A DNA stretch of 64,000 nt, taken from NCBI RefSeq assembly GCF_001687475.2, contig NZ_CP031611.1, positions 1,116,001 to 1,180,000 of the forward strand. The letters run 5' to 3'. Source of the DNA: Campylobacter hepaticus. Its GTDB lineage: Bacteria; Campylobacterota; Campylobacteria; Campylobacterales; Campylobacteraceae. This document shows positions 20,610 through 29,664 of this stretch, one piece after another (the first letter of the stretch is position 1; each line of letters opens with the position of its first letter). The translations under genes and the position numbers were made by a program. Under the pieces are notes generated by a model that made no database searches, was not told the DNA's origin, and saw nothing but the letters and a program-made list of their open reading frames with translations.

Positions 20610-21839
20610 TTAATTCTTGAGTAAATTGTTCATAGGTATTGTAAGTGGATATAAAAAACGAATCACATTACCATAAGTCCCACAAGTAAGCAACAATAAA
20701 CCTTCTTCCATAGCATAGTTTTGAACAGCTTTTGCAAATTCTGGACTTGGTTTGTCATCTTTAAAGAATTCAGCAGCAACCATTGATCCTATGCCTCTTA
20801 CTTGAGCAAGCTCTTTGCAATCTAAAGTTTTAAGATTAGCTTTTAATTGTTCTCCTAATTTATTTGCACGCTCAAGAAGATTATCTTCTTTAAGTATATT
20901 AATAACTTCTAATGCAGCAGCAATTCCAATTGGACTGCCTGCATAGGTTCCCCCTAATCCACCTGGATTTGGAGAATCCATAATATTTGCTTTTCCAACC
21001 ACTCCTGATAAAGGAAATCCCCCTGCCATGCTTTTTGCCATACAAATCATATCTACTTTTGCATCATAGTGTTCCATTGCAAAAATTTTTCCTGTTCTTC
21101 CAAAACCAGTTTGTACTTCATCAGCTATTAATACAATTTTATATTCATCAGCAAATTTCCTTAATTCTTGAACAAAATCATGAGGAGCTTGATTAAAGCC
21201 CCCTTCACCTTGAACAGGTTCAAAAATAATCGCAGCAATATCATAAGGAGAAATCGAACTTTTACAGATATATTCTATGCTTTTCATAGCATCTTTTGTT
21301 GAAATTTCATACATTTGATTAGGAAATAATGCATGATAAATTCCAACAGAACTTATTCCAAAGTCCGCCTTATAAGGAGAAACTTTTCCTGTTAAACTCA
21401 TGGATAAAGTTGTTCTTCCGTGGAAAGATCCTCCAAAAGAAATAATACCGTATCTTTTATAGTATAAGCTTTTGCAATTTTTATTGCATTTTCAGTTGCT
21501 TCAGCCCCTGTTATAAAAAAGCAAGTTTTTTTTATCACCCTCAATAGGAGCTAATTGATTGATTTTATGTGCTAATTGTAAATAATTCTCATAAGGAGTA
21601 ATTTGATAAGCTGTATGAGTAAATAATTCTAGTTGCTTTTTAACTGCTTGAATCACTCTTGGATTTCTATGGCCAACATTTAATACAGCTATGCCGGATG
21701 CAAAATCAATATATTCTTTATTATTTTCATCCCATATTGTTGCATTTTCTGCTTTAGAAGCATACCATTGACACAAAACATTAATGCCTCTTGGAGTTAT
21801 CTTTTCTCGGAATTGATTTAAATTTGTCATTTGTTTCAT
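20610..21839 (-). pseudogene. gabT: 4-aminobutyrate aminotransferase (GabT-like), two frameshifts
   Basis: The N-terminal part (21839-21530) reads RGINVLCQWYASKAENATIWD, DFASGIAVLNVGHRNP and HTAYQITPYENYLQLA, typical of GabT. The frame breaks at the A8 run 21526-21533, which has one base too many. The middle frame gives CFFITGAEATENAIKIAKAYT. A second shift near 21455-21465 restores the first frame as RYGIISFGGSFHGRTT, and the rest is open to 20610. The C-terminal part has FEPVQGEGGF, IADEVQTGFGRTGK and the PLP lysine in CMAKSMAGGFPLSGV. Net length is a multiple of three (about 409 aa). It would convert GABA to succinate semialdehyde. Confidence 0.9.
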
Positions 21840-21859
21840 TTTTATTCAAAACTATCTTG

Positions 21860-21885
21860 ATTATATTGTGTTTCCTTAAAAAGGA
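21860..21885 (-). promoter_or_regulatory. gabT promoter with adjoining palindrome
   Basis: On the minus strand TATAAT (21865-21860) lies about 20 bases before the gabT start. The palindrome TCCTTAAAAAGGA (21873-21885) sits where the -35 region would be, a position suited to an operator. No regulator gene is present in the island. Confidence 0.45.
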
Positions 21886-22188
21886 TACTTAATAAATATT
21901 ACAAAGATTTAATTTATGATAAATAGTTACTTTATTACACATATATGCTATATTTTATGTAATTTTATTATTTTAGAAACTATTTTTAAATTAATCAAAA
22001 TAACTATTTCCTATTTATAGCTCTTAATATTTCAAATAATGACTTATAGTACAAAAATATTTTACAAAAAGTAATATTTTAAAATATAAAAACTAAAATA
22101 TACTTAAAAAATAAATAAAAATTTAAACAAAGGATAAAAATTGAGAATAAACAACTTGTTAAATAAAGAAATTATAAACCTTTTATAT

Positions 22189-22220
22189 TTTTGATATATT
22201 AAATCTTACAAATATCAAAA
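22189..22220. repeat. Inverted repeat downstream of obg
   Basis: TTTTGATAT and ATATCAAAA form perfect 9-bp arms around 14 bases, 25 bases after the obg stop in the direction of obg transcription. It could be a weak terminator or a protein binding site; no clear U-run follows on the minus strand. Confidence 0.5.
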
Positions 22221-22245
22221 TAATTATTAGGCTTCAAATATTATT

Positions 22246-23289
22246 TTAATGTTTTATATTTTTTCTTAATTTTATAATTTCTTCTAAAAGCAGAAATTTA
22301 AGCTCTTTAAGTCCTATTTTTTCAAGACTTGATACTTTTATTAAAAAACTTTGAGGATTATTATCACTTTTAAGATAATTCTCTAATTCTTCTATATTAA
22401 AAGCAATTTGTTTAGCAAAATCTTCACCTAAATTAATGCTATCACTTTTTGAAATCATAATACCAAAATTACGGATAAAAAGTTCTTTTGAAAATTTCTT
22501 AAGCTCTTTCCTTAATACAAGAAATTGCTCTTTTAAAGATATTTCTCTCATAGGATCTAAAACAAAAAGTAAAAAACTTGTCCTTTCAATATGTTTTAAA
22601 AAAGCGAGTCCTAAACCTTTACCCACACTTGCACCTTCAATAATACCTGGGATATCTGCCATTACAAAAGAATTATATTCATCCACATCAACAAGTCCAA
22701 GTTTTGGAGTAAGAGTAGTAAACTCATAATTTGCAATTTCAGGTTTAGCATTTGAAACTACACTTATTAAAGTAGACTTTCCCACATTTGGAAATCCTAC
22801 AAGCCCTATATCAGCAATTAATTTAAGTTCAAGTCTTACTAAACGACTTTGACCTTCAATACCAGGCTGTGCATAATCAGGACATTGATTAGTAGAATGT
22901 TTAAAATGAGTATTTCCAAGACCCCCTTTACCACCTTTTAAAAAAAGCTTTCTTTCTCCTTCTTTAGTAAGATCTAGTAAAATTTCATTAGTGTAAACAT
23001 CAATCACTTGAGTTCCTTCAGGTACAATAAGCTCTAAATTTTGACCCTTTTTTCCGTTTTTATTACGACCCATGCCATTAGCACCATTTTGGGCACGTAA
23101 TTCTCTTTTTCCTTTAAAATTAATAAGTGTATGGGTATTATTATCACAAACAAAAATAATATCACCGCCATTTCCACCATCTCCACCATCAGGACCACCT
23201 AATGGAACATGTTTTTCACGACGAAAACTTACAGCACCTTTACCACCATTACCTGAAGCTAAAGTAATTTTAACACTATCAATAAACAT
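22246..23289 (-). CDS. obg: Obg-family GTPase (CgtA)
   Basis: This 347-aa protein has the Gly-rich Obg fold at the N-terminus ([27 protein letters not shown]). The GTPase domain has G1 [10 protein letters not shown] near residue 165, G3 DIPGIIEGA and G4 SKSD. Obg binds the 50S subunit and acts in ribosome maturation. It follows rpmA and rplU on the same strand, as in most bacteria. Confidence 0.98.
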   Translation of the reverse strand: MFIDSVKITLASGNGGKGAVSFRREKHVPLGGPDGGDGGNGGDIIFVCDNNTHTLINFKGKRELRAQNGANGMGRNKNGKKGQNLELIVPEGTQVIDVYTNEILLDLTKEGERKLFLKGGKGGLGNTHFKHSTNQCPDYAQPGIEGQSRLVRLELKLIADIGLVGFPNVGKSTLISVVSNAKPEIANYEFTTLTPKLGLVDVDEYNSFVMADIPGIIEGASVGKGLGLAFLKHIERTSFLLFVLDPMREISLKEQFLVLRKELKKFSKELFIRNFGIMISKSDSINLGEDFAKQIAFNIEELENYLKSDNNPQSFLIKVSSLEKIGLKELKFLLLEEIIKLRKNIKH

Positions 23290-23358
23290 CCTAATTACCT
23301 TTAATTTTAAATTTAAAACTAAACGAAGTATAAAAGAAGCTAAATTTACAAATTTAAA

Positions 23359-23390
23359 ATTTTTAAGACACTAAAAAGCGTCTTAAAAAT
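23359..23390 (-). terminator. Hairpin after rpmA
   Basis: ATTTTTAAGAC and GTCTTAAAAAT form an 11-bp stem with a 10-base loop directly after the rpmA stop. On the minus strand the stem ends in AAAAATTTT. It probably attenuates or ends rplU-rpmA transcription before obg. Confidence 0.65.
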
Positions 23391-23645
23391 TTATGCAGGA
23401 TATACAGAAACTTTTTTTCTATCTTTATCTTTTCTTTCAAATTTTACAAAACCATCAATAAGTGCAAAAAGAGTATGGTCCTTACCCATACCTACATTAT
23501 TACCTGCATGAGTTGCAGTGCCTCTTTGACGAATAATGATATTTCCAGCTCTAACAAACTCGCCACCAAATTTTTTAACACCTAAACGACGACCTATAGA
23601 ATCGCGGTTATTTTGAGTTGAACCTTGACCTTTCTTGTGTGCCAT
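23391..23645 (-). CDS. rpmA: 50S ribosomal protein L27
   Basis: This 84-aa protein begins [27 protein letters not shown] and has [26 protein letters not shown], the L27 signature. No cleavable N-terminal extension is present. The gene is 10 bases downstream of rplU. Confidence 0.99.
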   Translation of the reverse strand: MAHKKGQGSTQNNRDSIGRRLGVKKFGGEFVRAGNIIIRQRGTATHAGNNVGMGKDHTLFALIDGFVKFERKDKDRKKVSVYPA

Positions 23646-23655
23646 TTTTTACTCC

Positions 23656-23964
23656 TTAAACTTTAATATCTCTTACTATAACACGAGTAAATTGTCTTCT
23701 AAAACCTCTTTTAAGCTTAGAATCTTTTCTGCGTCTTTTTTTGTAAATTACAACCTTTTTATCTTTTCCATGGTTAATCACTTCCAAAATAACCTTTGCA
23801 CCTACTACAAAAGGTGCACCTACCTTTAATTCTTTATCATTAATAGCAAGAACTTCACTTACTTCAATACTTGATTTGCTTTGAGCTTCAAAATGATCGA
23901 GCTTTAATTCATCGCCAACGCTCACTTTGTATTGCTTTCCGCTGTGCTTAATAATAGCATACAT
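23656..23964 (-). CDS. rplU: 50S ribosomal protein L21
   Basis: This 102-aa protein starts [20 protein letters not shown] and ends with [20 protein letters not shown], the L21 C-terminal signature. It is the first gene of rplU-rpmA and has an untranslated leader of about 80 bases upstream. Confidence 0.99.
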   Translation of the reverse strand: MYAIIKHSGKQYKVSVGDELKLDHFEAQSKSSIEVSEVLAINDKELKVGAPFVVGAKVILEVINHGKDKKVVIYKKRRRKDSKLKRGFRRQFTRVIVRDIKV

Positions 23965-24006
23965 TGCTTTTCCTTAAAAATTAATTTTTGGTAGTACCAT
24001 AAAGCA

Positions 24007-24060
24007 CCCTATAGTAGGGATTTAAAAGCTTTAATGGCTTAATAAAATTTTTATTTTATA
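24007..24060 (-). promoter_or_regulatory. rplU promoter and short structured leader
   Basis: On the minus strand TATAAAAT (24060-24053) resembles a -10 box. The leader then contains the small hairpin CCCTA-CTA-TAGGG (24019-24007), about 45 bases ahead of the rplU start. A leader hairpin before L21 could serve autoregulation, but it matches no leader class I can name with confidence. Confidence 0.4.
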
Positions 24061-24172
24061 GAATTTTTGTTTAATTCTTAATGAATTTAAGAAAAATTTT
24101 AAAATTTAAATTATAAAACATATCTCCTACTAAATTTAAAAATTAGCTTCTGATTGATAAAACCAAAAATTT

Positions 24173-24796
24173 TTACCAAGTTACTGATTTAGTAGATCCT
24201 GTTTTATCTATGGTTTGCTCATCTTCCCAATACACCAAACCTGAATTTAAATCTGTAAGTCTTAACAAGAAAAAATATTCAACTTGAGTTTTACCATTAC
24301 TAAGCCTTACATCATCCTGTCTGATTTTACCTGTAAGAGAAAAATCAGGCGAAACCAAAGTTCCTTTTTTTGCAATAGTTTTTTGATCAAATTCATCATT
24401 ATATCTTAATTCTCTTACATCTTCACTCATACTATCAAGTGCACCTCCTGCTGCTACTGCCGAAGTTAAAATAAATTTACCCGATTTTCTTAAAGCTGAA
24501 GTAATTTTTGCAGTAAGTTTTTCAGTATCAATTCTTTGCGGAGTATCATTAATTACTCTACCCATAGCAACGACTTTTCTTTGACCTGGTTTAATATTTG
24601 CAAAAGCTGGATCACTAAGCATGCTATTTATCATACTTTGGGCTGCATTTTCAAAATCTTCCCTATCAAGTCCTAAACTCAAAGCATTACCTTGTTTAAC
24701 CTGACTTGCTTTTCCATCTGTATAAACATTTTTTGCACAAGCGTTAAAAAATAAAACTCCCGCACAAGTCATGCTCAAAATTTTTATTATTTTCAT
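24173..24796 (-). CDS. LpoB-like lipoprotein (penicillin-binding protein activator)
   Basis: This 207-aa lipoprotein has signal MKIIKILSMTCAGVLFFNAC with lipobox Cys at residue 20. The rest matches the LpoB family: VVAMGRVINDTPQRIDTEKLTAKITSAL, DFSLTGKIRQDD and FFLLRLTDLNSGLVYWEDE. In enterobacteria LpoB reaches through the wall to activate PBP1b. It follows a YcfL-like gene, the same neighbour as in E. coli, which supports the family call. Whether it activates a PBP here is inference. Confidence 0.8.
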   Translation of the reverse strand: MKIIKILSMTCAGVLFFNACAKNVYTDGKASQVKQGNALSLGLDREDFENAAQSMINSMLSDPAFANIKPGQRKVVAMGRVINDTPQRIDTEKLTAKITSALRKSGKFILTSAVAAGGALDSMSEDVRELRYNDEFDQKTIAKKGTLVSPDFSLTGKIRQDDVRLSNGKTQVEYFFLLRLTDLNSGLVYWEDEQTIDKTGSTKSVTW

Positions 24797-24812
24797 AATA
24801 CCTCCTATAAAT

Positions 24813-25175
24813 TTAATTTCTTGTTTTAATATCTATTGTAAAATCTTTTATTCTTATATCAGGAGCAACTTTATGAAGAATTAACTCTTGTTGTGCTGAA
24901 ATTCTTAAGGTTTGATAATTTTGATTTATGGCATCTTTTAAAACAAATCCATCTTCATCCAACCAATTGATTTTATAAATTATATCTTGAGAGAAAGCAC
25001 TTTTTAAAATAATTTCTATTTCTAATAAACCATTGACATTAATACGCTTTTTAAAACTTTTTACCAAACCATTGGGTAATTTTGAACTTAAAGTATGAGC
25101 ATTAGAATTAATCTCATAACTTGAAACACAAGCGCTTAATAAAAACATTAAAATAAATAAAACAATTTTTTTCAT
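24813..25175 (-). CDS. YcfL-like (DUF1425) lipoprotein
   Basis: This 120-aa lipoprotein has signal MKKIVLFILMFLLSAC, Cys at 16. The remainder is a beta-rich domain with RINVNGLLEIEI and YKINWLDEDGFVL, the core of the YcfL family. It is co-directional between the COG3014-like and LpoB-like genes. Its function is unknown; conserved adjacency to lpoB suggests a shared envelope role. Confidence 0.75.
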   Translation of the reverse strand: MKKIVLFILMFLLSACVSSYEINSNAHTLSSKLPNGLVKSFKKRINVNGLLEIEIILKSAFSQDIIYKINWLDEDGFVLKDAINQNYQTLRISAQQELILHKVAPDIRIKDFTIDIKTRN

Positions 25176-25189
25176 TTTTAACCTTATTT

Positions 25190-26536
25190 TTAAATTATTA
25201 CAACACTCAAAGGTAGATATGGGGCAAAAGAACGCACTATTACAAGAATATTTTTATTTTTATTCACTTCATTTTGAAACAAAATATTGCCTTTAGGATC
25301 TTTAATCTTTAAATTTCCTTTATTTTCAACTATTGCAATACCTATATTTTTGGGTAAAGATCTCCAAGAACGTACATCAACTTTACTTATAGCAGCATTA
25401 GTCAATACGGTTGCAAAACTTAACCAACCTCCTGTATAATCATTGTTTGCAATAGCTGCATTTAAAGTTATTTTAACTATAGTTTGAGTCAAGGCTTTAA
25501 TAATCATGGCTGGCATATTAATTTTAAACTCTGTAGCAACAATATTATCTAAATCTACAAAAAAATTTGTATTTTCATCATTTACACTTAAATTCGTAAA
25601 AGATATTGCTCTTTTTTTTAAAGTTTGTAAAGCCATATTCACACTAAGGAGTTTTTGATCTATAACAAAAGGTAAAATTAAGTTAAATTCATCTTTGATA
25701 ACACCAAAACCATTTTCATAAACCACAAAAATATATTTTAGCGAATCTTTAACATTTGTTTTTGTAGCATATTTTTCAAAAATCATAGCCATTTCTTTTA
25801 TAGTTTTATTATTAGGGTAAATAATAGCTACTTCTTTAAATAAATCTGCTGCTTTTTGATAATCTTGATCTAAGAAAAAAAAGATTGAAGCTAAATAAGT
25901 AGCATAAGGATTAACAAAATCTTTTGTTGTATAAAATTCTTTAAACAAATTATCATACTGCCCTTGTATAAATTTAAAATTATCATTCATATTTTTTTTA
26001 TAACTTGGATCCTTTTTAACTTTTTCTATATTTTCGCGATTTTTTTCAATTTCTTTAGCAAAATATTCTTTTGCCTTATCTTGACGCATTAAAGCACGGT
26101 TAAATTCTACCCTAGCATTAATGTAATCACCCAAGCTCATAAAATTTAAACCCTTATAAACATTAACCATAATCCTTTCATATAAAGAACCTTCATAATC
26201 AACTATAGTATCATTTAACAAAGTTGTTGCAAGAAATTTGCTACCTTTTTTTGCCGTGTTTTCCAAATCTACATCATATTTATAAGATTTTTCAGCAGCA
26301 TCAAAAAATACATTACTTCGATTAAAATCACCACAATTTCTAGCAATTAAAGCTGTATTTAATCCTATATAAATTACATCATGATTATTTTGAATTTTTT
26401 TTAAATTTTGATTGAAAAAATCATCTTTACAGTATTTTTGAGTCAAAGCATTATCAAATACTTTATTTTGATTAATTTGATTAGTGCAAGCAAACAGAAA
26501 AAAACTTAATAAAATCAACCCAACTTTTATTTTCAT
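25190..26536 (-). CDS. COG3014-like lipoprotein with TPR-like helices
   Basis: This protein of about 448 aa has signal MKIKVGLILLSFFLFAC, Cys at 17. The first 240 residues form helical repeats (LNFMSLGDYINARVEFNRALMRQDKA; IFFFLDQDYQKAADLFKEVA). The second half contains NMALQTLKKRAISF and a C-terminal segment VDVRSWRSLPKNIGIAIVENKG. I start at ATG 26536; a TTG one codon upstream is open. It precedes the YcfL- and LpoB-like genes, and this trio of lipoproteins recurs in other bacteria. No catalytic motif is visible. Confidence 0.7.
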   Translation of the reverse strand: MKIKVGLILLSFFLFACTNQINQNKVFDNALTQKYCKDDFFNQNLKKIQNNHDVIYIGLNTALIARNCGDFNRSNVFFDAAEKSYKYDVDLENTAKKGSKFLATTLLNDTIVDYEGSLYERIMVNVYKGLNFMSLGDYINARVEFNRALMRQDKAKEYFAKEIEKNRENIEKVKKDPSYKKNMNDNFKFIQGQYDNLFKEFYTTKDFVNPYATYLASIFFFLDQDYQKAADLFKEVAIIYPNNKTIKEMAMIFEKYATKTNVKDSLKYIFVVYENGFGVIKDEFNLILPFVIDQKLLSVNMALQTLKKRAISFTNLSVNDENTNFFVDLDNIVATEFKINMPAMIIKALTQTIVKITLNAAIANNDYTGGWLSFATVLTNAAISKVDVRSWRSLPKNIGIAIVENKGNLKIKDPKGNILFQNEVNKNKNILVIVRSFAPYLPLSVVII

Positions 26537-26611
26537 CAAAAACTCTCTATTTCAAAGAAAATTAAAACAAATATTATTAAGCTAGTATATACTTTAAAAG
26601 CTAATGGATAT

Positions 26612-26635
26612 AAATCCTAGGAAAACCTAGGATTT
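26612..26635 (-). terminator. Terminator of dcuA
   Basis: AAATCCTAGG, AAAA and CCTAGGATTT form a perfect 10-bp stem that overlaps the dcuA stop codon. It lies at the end of the aspA-dcuA transcription unit. Confidence 0.75.
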
Positions 26636-27977
26636 ATTGTGCTAAAATTGAAGCCAAAACAAAACCTAAACTTACAGCAATAACAATAGTTAAAACACCT
26701 GGGATAAAAAAAGAATGGTTGAATATAAACTTACCAATTTTAGTTGTTCCCGTATCATCCATTTGTACTGCACCCAATAAAGTAGGATAAGTTGGAAGCA
26801 CAAAAAGAGCTGAAACTGCAGCAAAACAAGCAACAAGCATGTAAGAATCATGGGGATTTGTTGTTGAAATTCCCAAAGCAGTAATGATTACAGGTACAAT
26901 AGCTTTAGCAGTAGCTGCTTGAGAATACAAAAGCATACTTGCAAAGAAAAAAGCTACTGCAAGCATAGCAGGGGTTTGTTTTACCCATTCACTTGCTATT
27001 TCTTTAATCGAATCCTCATGTCCCCCAACAAAAGTATTTCCAAGCCACGCTACACCAAATACACAAACACAAGCGGTCATACCACTTTTAAATACACTAG
27101 TATCAAGAATTTTACTTGGTTCAACCTTACAAAGCCAAGTGATTAAAGTTGCACAAGCAAGTAAAAAGCTCATAATGGCTGCATCTCTTGGAACAATAAC
27201 AGGATCAATCCATTTAATATTACTAGAAATTGCAGTAGCATAAAGTACAACCAATAAAACTGTAATCAAAAAAATTCCCACTGAAAGTTTTGCACCTGGC
27301 TTATCTTCACCATGTAAAATATTACCTGCATCTTTAACAAGCCCTGCTTTTAAACGTTCTTGATAAACAAAATCTTTACTAAGATCCATAGGGGTGATTA
27401 AACTAAGTATAAAAGCTGTCAACATACAAGCAATAAAAGTAGTACTTATCCAAATGCCAATCAAAGTAGGATAATTCCAACCCAATGGTTCTAAAACCCC
27501 GCTCATATAAACTACTGCAGCACTTACAGGAGAAGCAGTAATTCCAATTTGAGATGAAACAACTATTAAAGAAAGAGGAACACTTGGCTTAATATTTTGC
27601 GATTTGGCAACATCTACTACTACAGGCATTAAAGAAAATACTGCATTACCTGTTCCTGCAAGAATAGTAAGCAACCATCCACAAGCAGGGGCTAAATAAT
27701 TAATAAATTTTGGATTTGCTCTTAAAATTTTTTCTGTCAATCTAACCATATAATCAAGCCCACCTGCTTGCTGCATAGCTGAAATTGCTCCAATAGCCGC
27801 AGCAATGATTAAAATAACATCCCAAGGAATATTCCCTGGTTTCATCCCCAAAATAAGCCCTAATACAAGAACACCAAACCCTCCTGCATAACCTATAGCT
27901 ATACCACCTAAACGAATACCTATAAAAATGGCACCAAGAAGGACAATTACTTGTAAAATTATCACGATATCCATCAT
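26634..27977 (-). CDS. dcuA: Anaerobic C4-dicarboxylate transporter DcuA
   Basis: This 447-aa membrane protein has about 10-12 hydrophobic helices. Family stretches such as LGGIAIGYAGGFGVLVLGL and ILAGTGNAVFSLMPVVVDVAKSQ are clear. DcuA exchanges aspartate, fumarate or succinate. It follows aspA by 14 bases, so aspartate uptake, deamination to fumarate and succinate efflux are encoded together. Two successive ATG codons are possible starts; AGGA precedes them. Confidence 0.96.
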   Translation of the reverse strand: MMDIVIILQVIVLLGAIFIGIRLGGIAIGYAGGFGVLVLGLILGMKPGNIPWDVILIIAAAIGAISAMQQAGGLDYMVRLTEKILRANPKFINYLAPACGWLLTILAGTGNAVFSLMPVVVDVAKSQNIKPSVPLSLIVVSSQIGITASPVSAAVVYMSGVLEPLGWNYPTLIGIWISTTFIACMLTAFILSLITPMDLSKDFVYQERLKAGLVKDAGNILHGEDKPGAKLSVGIFLITVLLVVLYATAISSNIKWIDPVIVPRDAAIMSFLLACATLITWLCKVEPSKILDTSVFKSGMTACVCVFGVAWLGNTFVGGHEDSIKEIASEWVKQTPAMLAVAFFFASMLLYSQAATAKAIVPVIITALGISTTNPHDSYMLVACFAAVSALFVLPTYPTLLGAVQMDDTGTTKIGKFIFNHSFFIPGVLTIVIAVSLGFVLASILAQ

Positions 27978-27991
27978 TAAATCCTAATTAT

Positions 27992-29398
27992 TTATTTTTT
28001 AGCTTTCATATGAGGATTTAACATATTTGATGGAGTTAAAATTTCTTCAATTTGTTCTTTGCTTAAAAGTCCTCTTTCAAGCACAATATCAGCTACTTTT
28101 TTACCGCTAGCCATAGCTTCTTTAGCTATACTTGCTGAATTTTCATATCCTATATAAGGATTTAAAGCTGTTACTATACCTACTGAATTATAAACAAAAT
28201 CAGAACAAATTTTTTCATTTGCACTAATACCATTAATACATTTATCAGCTAAGGTATACATTGCTTTTTCTAGCATTACAATAGAATTAAATAAACTATA
28301 AGCAATAATAGGCTCAAAAACATTAAGTTGTAATTGCCCACCTTCACTTGCAAAAGTCACTGTAACATCTGCACCAATTACAGCATAGCAAACCTGATTA
28401 ACCACTTCAGGAATAACAGGATTTACTTTACCTGGCATAATAGAACTGCCTGGTTGCATTTTTGGTAAATTAATTTCATTAAAGCCACATTTTGGACCAC
28501 TACTTAAAAGCCTTAAATCATTACATACTTTAGAAAGTTTTGTTGCAACCCGTTTTAAAACACCTGAAATTTGCACATAAGCTCCTGTATCTTGGGTTGC
28601 TTCAATTAAATCTTCAGCCACAGTATATTCAAAACCTGTTACTTCTCTTATTTTACTTTCCACTATTTTTGGATAATCAGGATGAGAATTAATACCTGTT
28701 CCTATAGCAGTTCCACCTAAATTAATTTCTAAAATCAATTTTCTAGCTTCTAAAACCCTTTGTATATCTTCACCTATCATCACAGCAAAAGTTTTAAATT
28801 CACGACCTAAAGTCATAGGAACAGCATCTTGGAGTTGTGTTCTACCCATTTTTAATATGTCTTTAAATTCTTGAGCTTTTCTTTCATAAGCTTTTTTTAA
28901 ATATTCCATAGCTTTTGCTAAATCACTTAAATAATCATGTAAAGCAAGATGTAAAGCTGTAGGATAAGCATCATTAGTACTTTGACTTAAATTCACATGA
29001 TCATTTGGATGAAGATATTGATACTGCCCTTTTTGATGTCCCATAAGTTCAAGTGCAATATTGGCTATAACTTCATTAGCATTCATATTTGTACTTGTTC
29101 CAGCACCTCCTTGTATCATATCTACTACAAATTGATCATAATATCCACCCTCTAAAATTTTATCACAAGCTTTAATAATAGCATCTTGGATATTTTTATC
29201 CAAAAGCCCTAATTCATAATTTGCCATAGCGGCTGCTTTTTTTACTCTAGCTAAGGCTCTAACAAAACGAGGAAAATCTTTTAACCTATCATGAGAAATA
29301 TTAAAATTTTCAATAGCTCTAAAAGTTTGAACTCCATAATAAACTTCATCAGAAATTTCTAATTCACCGATAAAGTCATGTTCTTTTCTTGTTCCCAT
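27992..29398 (-). CDS. aspA: Aspartate ammonia-lyase
   Basis: This 468-aa protein belongs to the fumarase/aspartase superfamily, with signature GSSIMPGKVNPVIPEVVNQV near residue 317, and NLSQSTNDAYPTALHLAL and GGAGTSTNMNANEV earlier. It converts aspartate to fumarate and ammonia, a major carbon and electron-acceptor route in Campylobacter. It is the first gene of aspA-dcuA. Confidence 0.98.
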   Translation of the reverse strand: MGTRKEHDFIGELEISDEVYYGVQTFRAIENFNISHDRLKDFPRFVRALARVKKAAAMANYELGLLDKNIQDAIIKACDKILEGGYYDQFVVDMIQGGAGTSTNMNANEVIANIALELMGHQKGQYQYLHPNDHVNLSQSTNDAYPTALHLALHDYLSDLAKAMEYLKKAYERKAQEFKDILKMGRTQLQDAVPMTLGREFKTFAVMIGEDIQRVLEARKLILEINLGGTAIGTGINSHPDYPKIVESKIREVTGFEYTVAEDLIEATQDTGAYVQISGVLKRVATKLSKVCNDLRLLSSGPKCGFNEINLPKMQPGSSIMPGKVNPVIPEVVNQVCYAVIGADVTVTFASEGGQLQLNVFEPIIAYSLFNSIVMLEKAMYTLADKCINGISANEKICSDFVYNSVGIVTALNPYIGYENSASIAKEAMASGKKVADIVLERGLLSKEQIEEILTPSNMLNPHMKAKK

Positions 29399-29621
29399 AT
29401 TAAAAAACCTTTCATAAAAGTATTTGAATTTAAACTGGCGCGAAAATCAATTTAAATCACCCGATAATAATATTGCATTTTTAGTTAATAATTGATTAAT
29501 AAATAACTTAGTTTCAAAATACTTTAAATTAGGTATTTATATACTTACATTTAATTTTCATTAATATAAATATTTTTATTTGTTTTAAAAAAAATTAATA
29601 TATTTTTATCAACTTTTTTGT

Positions 29622-29627
29622 TAGAAT
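29622..29627 (+). promoter_or_regulatory. -10 box ahead of ung
   Basis: GTTAGAATAAAAAG contains TAGAAT 37 bases before the ung ATG, close to the Campylobacter sigma-70 -10 consensus. T-rich DNA lies upstream. The remainder of the 266-base aspA-ung gap shows no further feature I can support. Confidence 0.5.
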
Positions 29628-29664
29628 AAAAAGCTTTAATACTTTAAAATAATGGAAAAAATTT

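Larger units (their letters stand above)
21840..22245. other. AT-rich gap between gabT and obg
   Basis: About 400 bases without a recognisable gene. It carries the gabT promoter-like box, a short palindrome next to it and an inverted repeat at 22189-22220. In C. jejuni the proB gene would begin in this interval, downstream of obg, but I see no glutamate 5-kinase motif in any frame. Confidence 0.65.

Noticed and set aside
13711-21839. Sequencing error as the cause of all island lesions
   Set aside because: Some lesions are in A-runs, but the A-runs here are mostly short (3-8 bases), and many longer A/T runs elsewhere (for example T9 at 2886) keep their frames. Nonsense changes and a deletion fusion are also present. 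It remains worth checking by resequencing.
22140-22194. 17-codon frame beginning TTG after AAAGGAT as a proB remnant
   Set aside because: It is too short and contains no glutamate 5-kinase motif; in this base composition such frames arise by chance, and it runs opposite to the expected proB direction.
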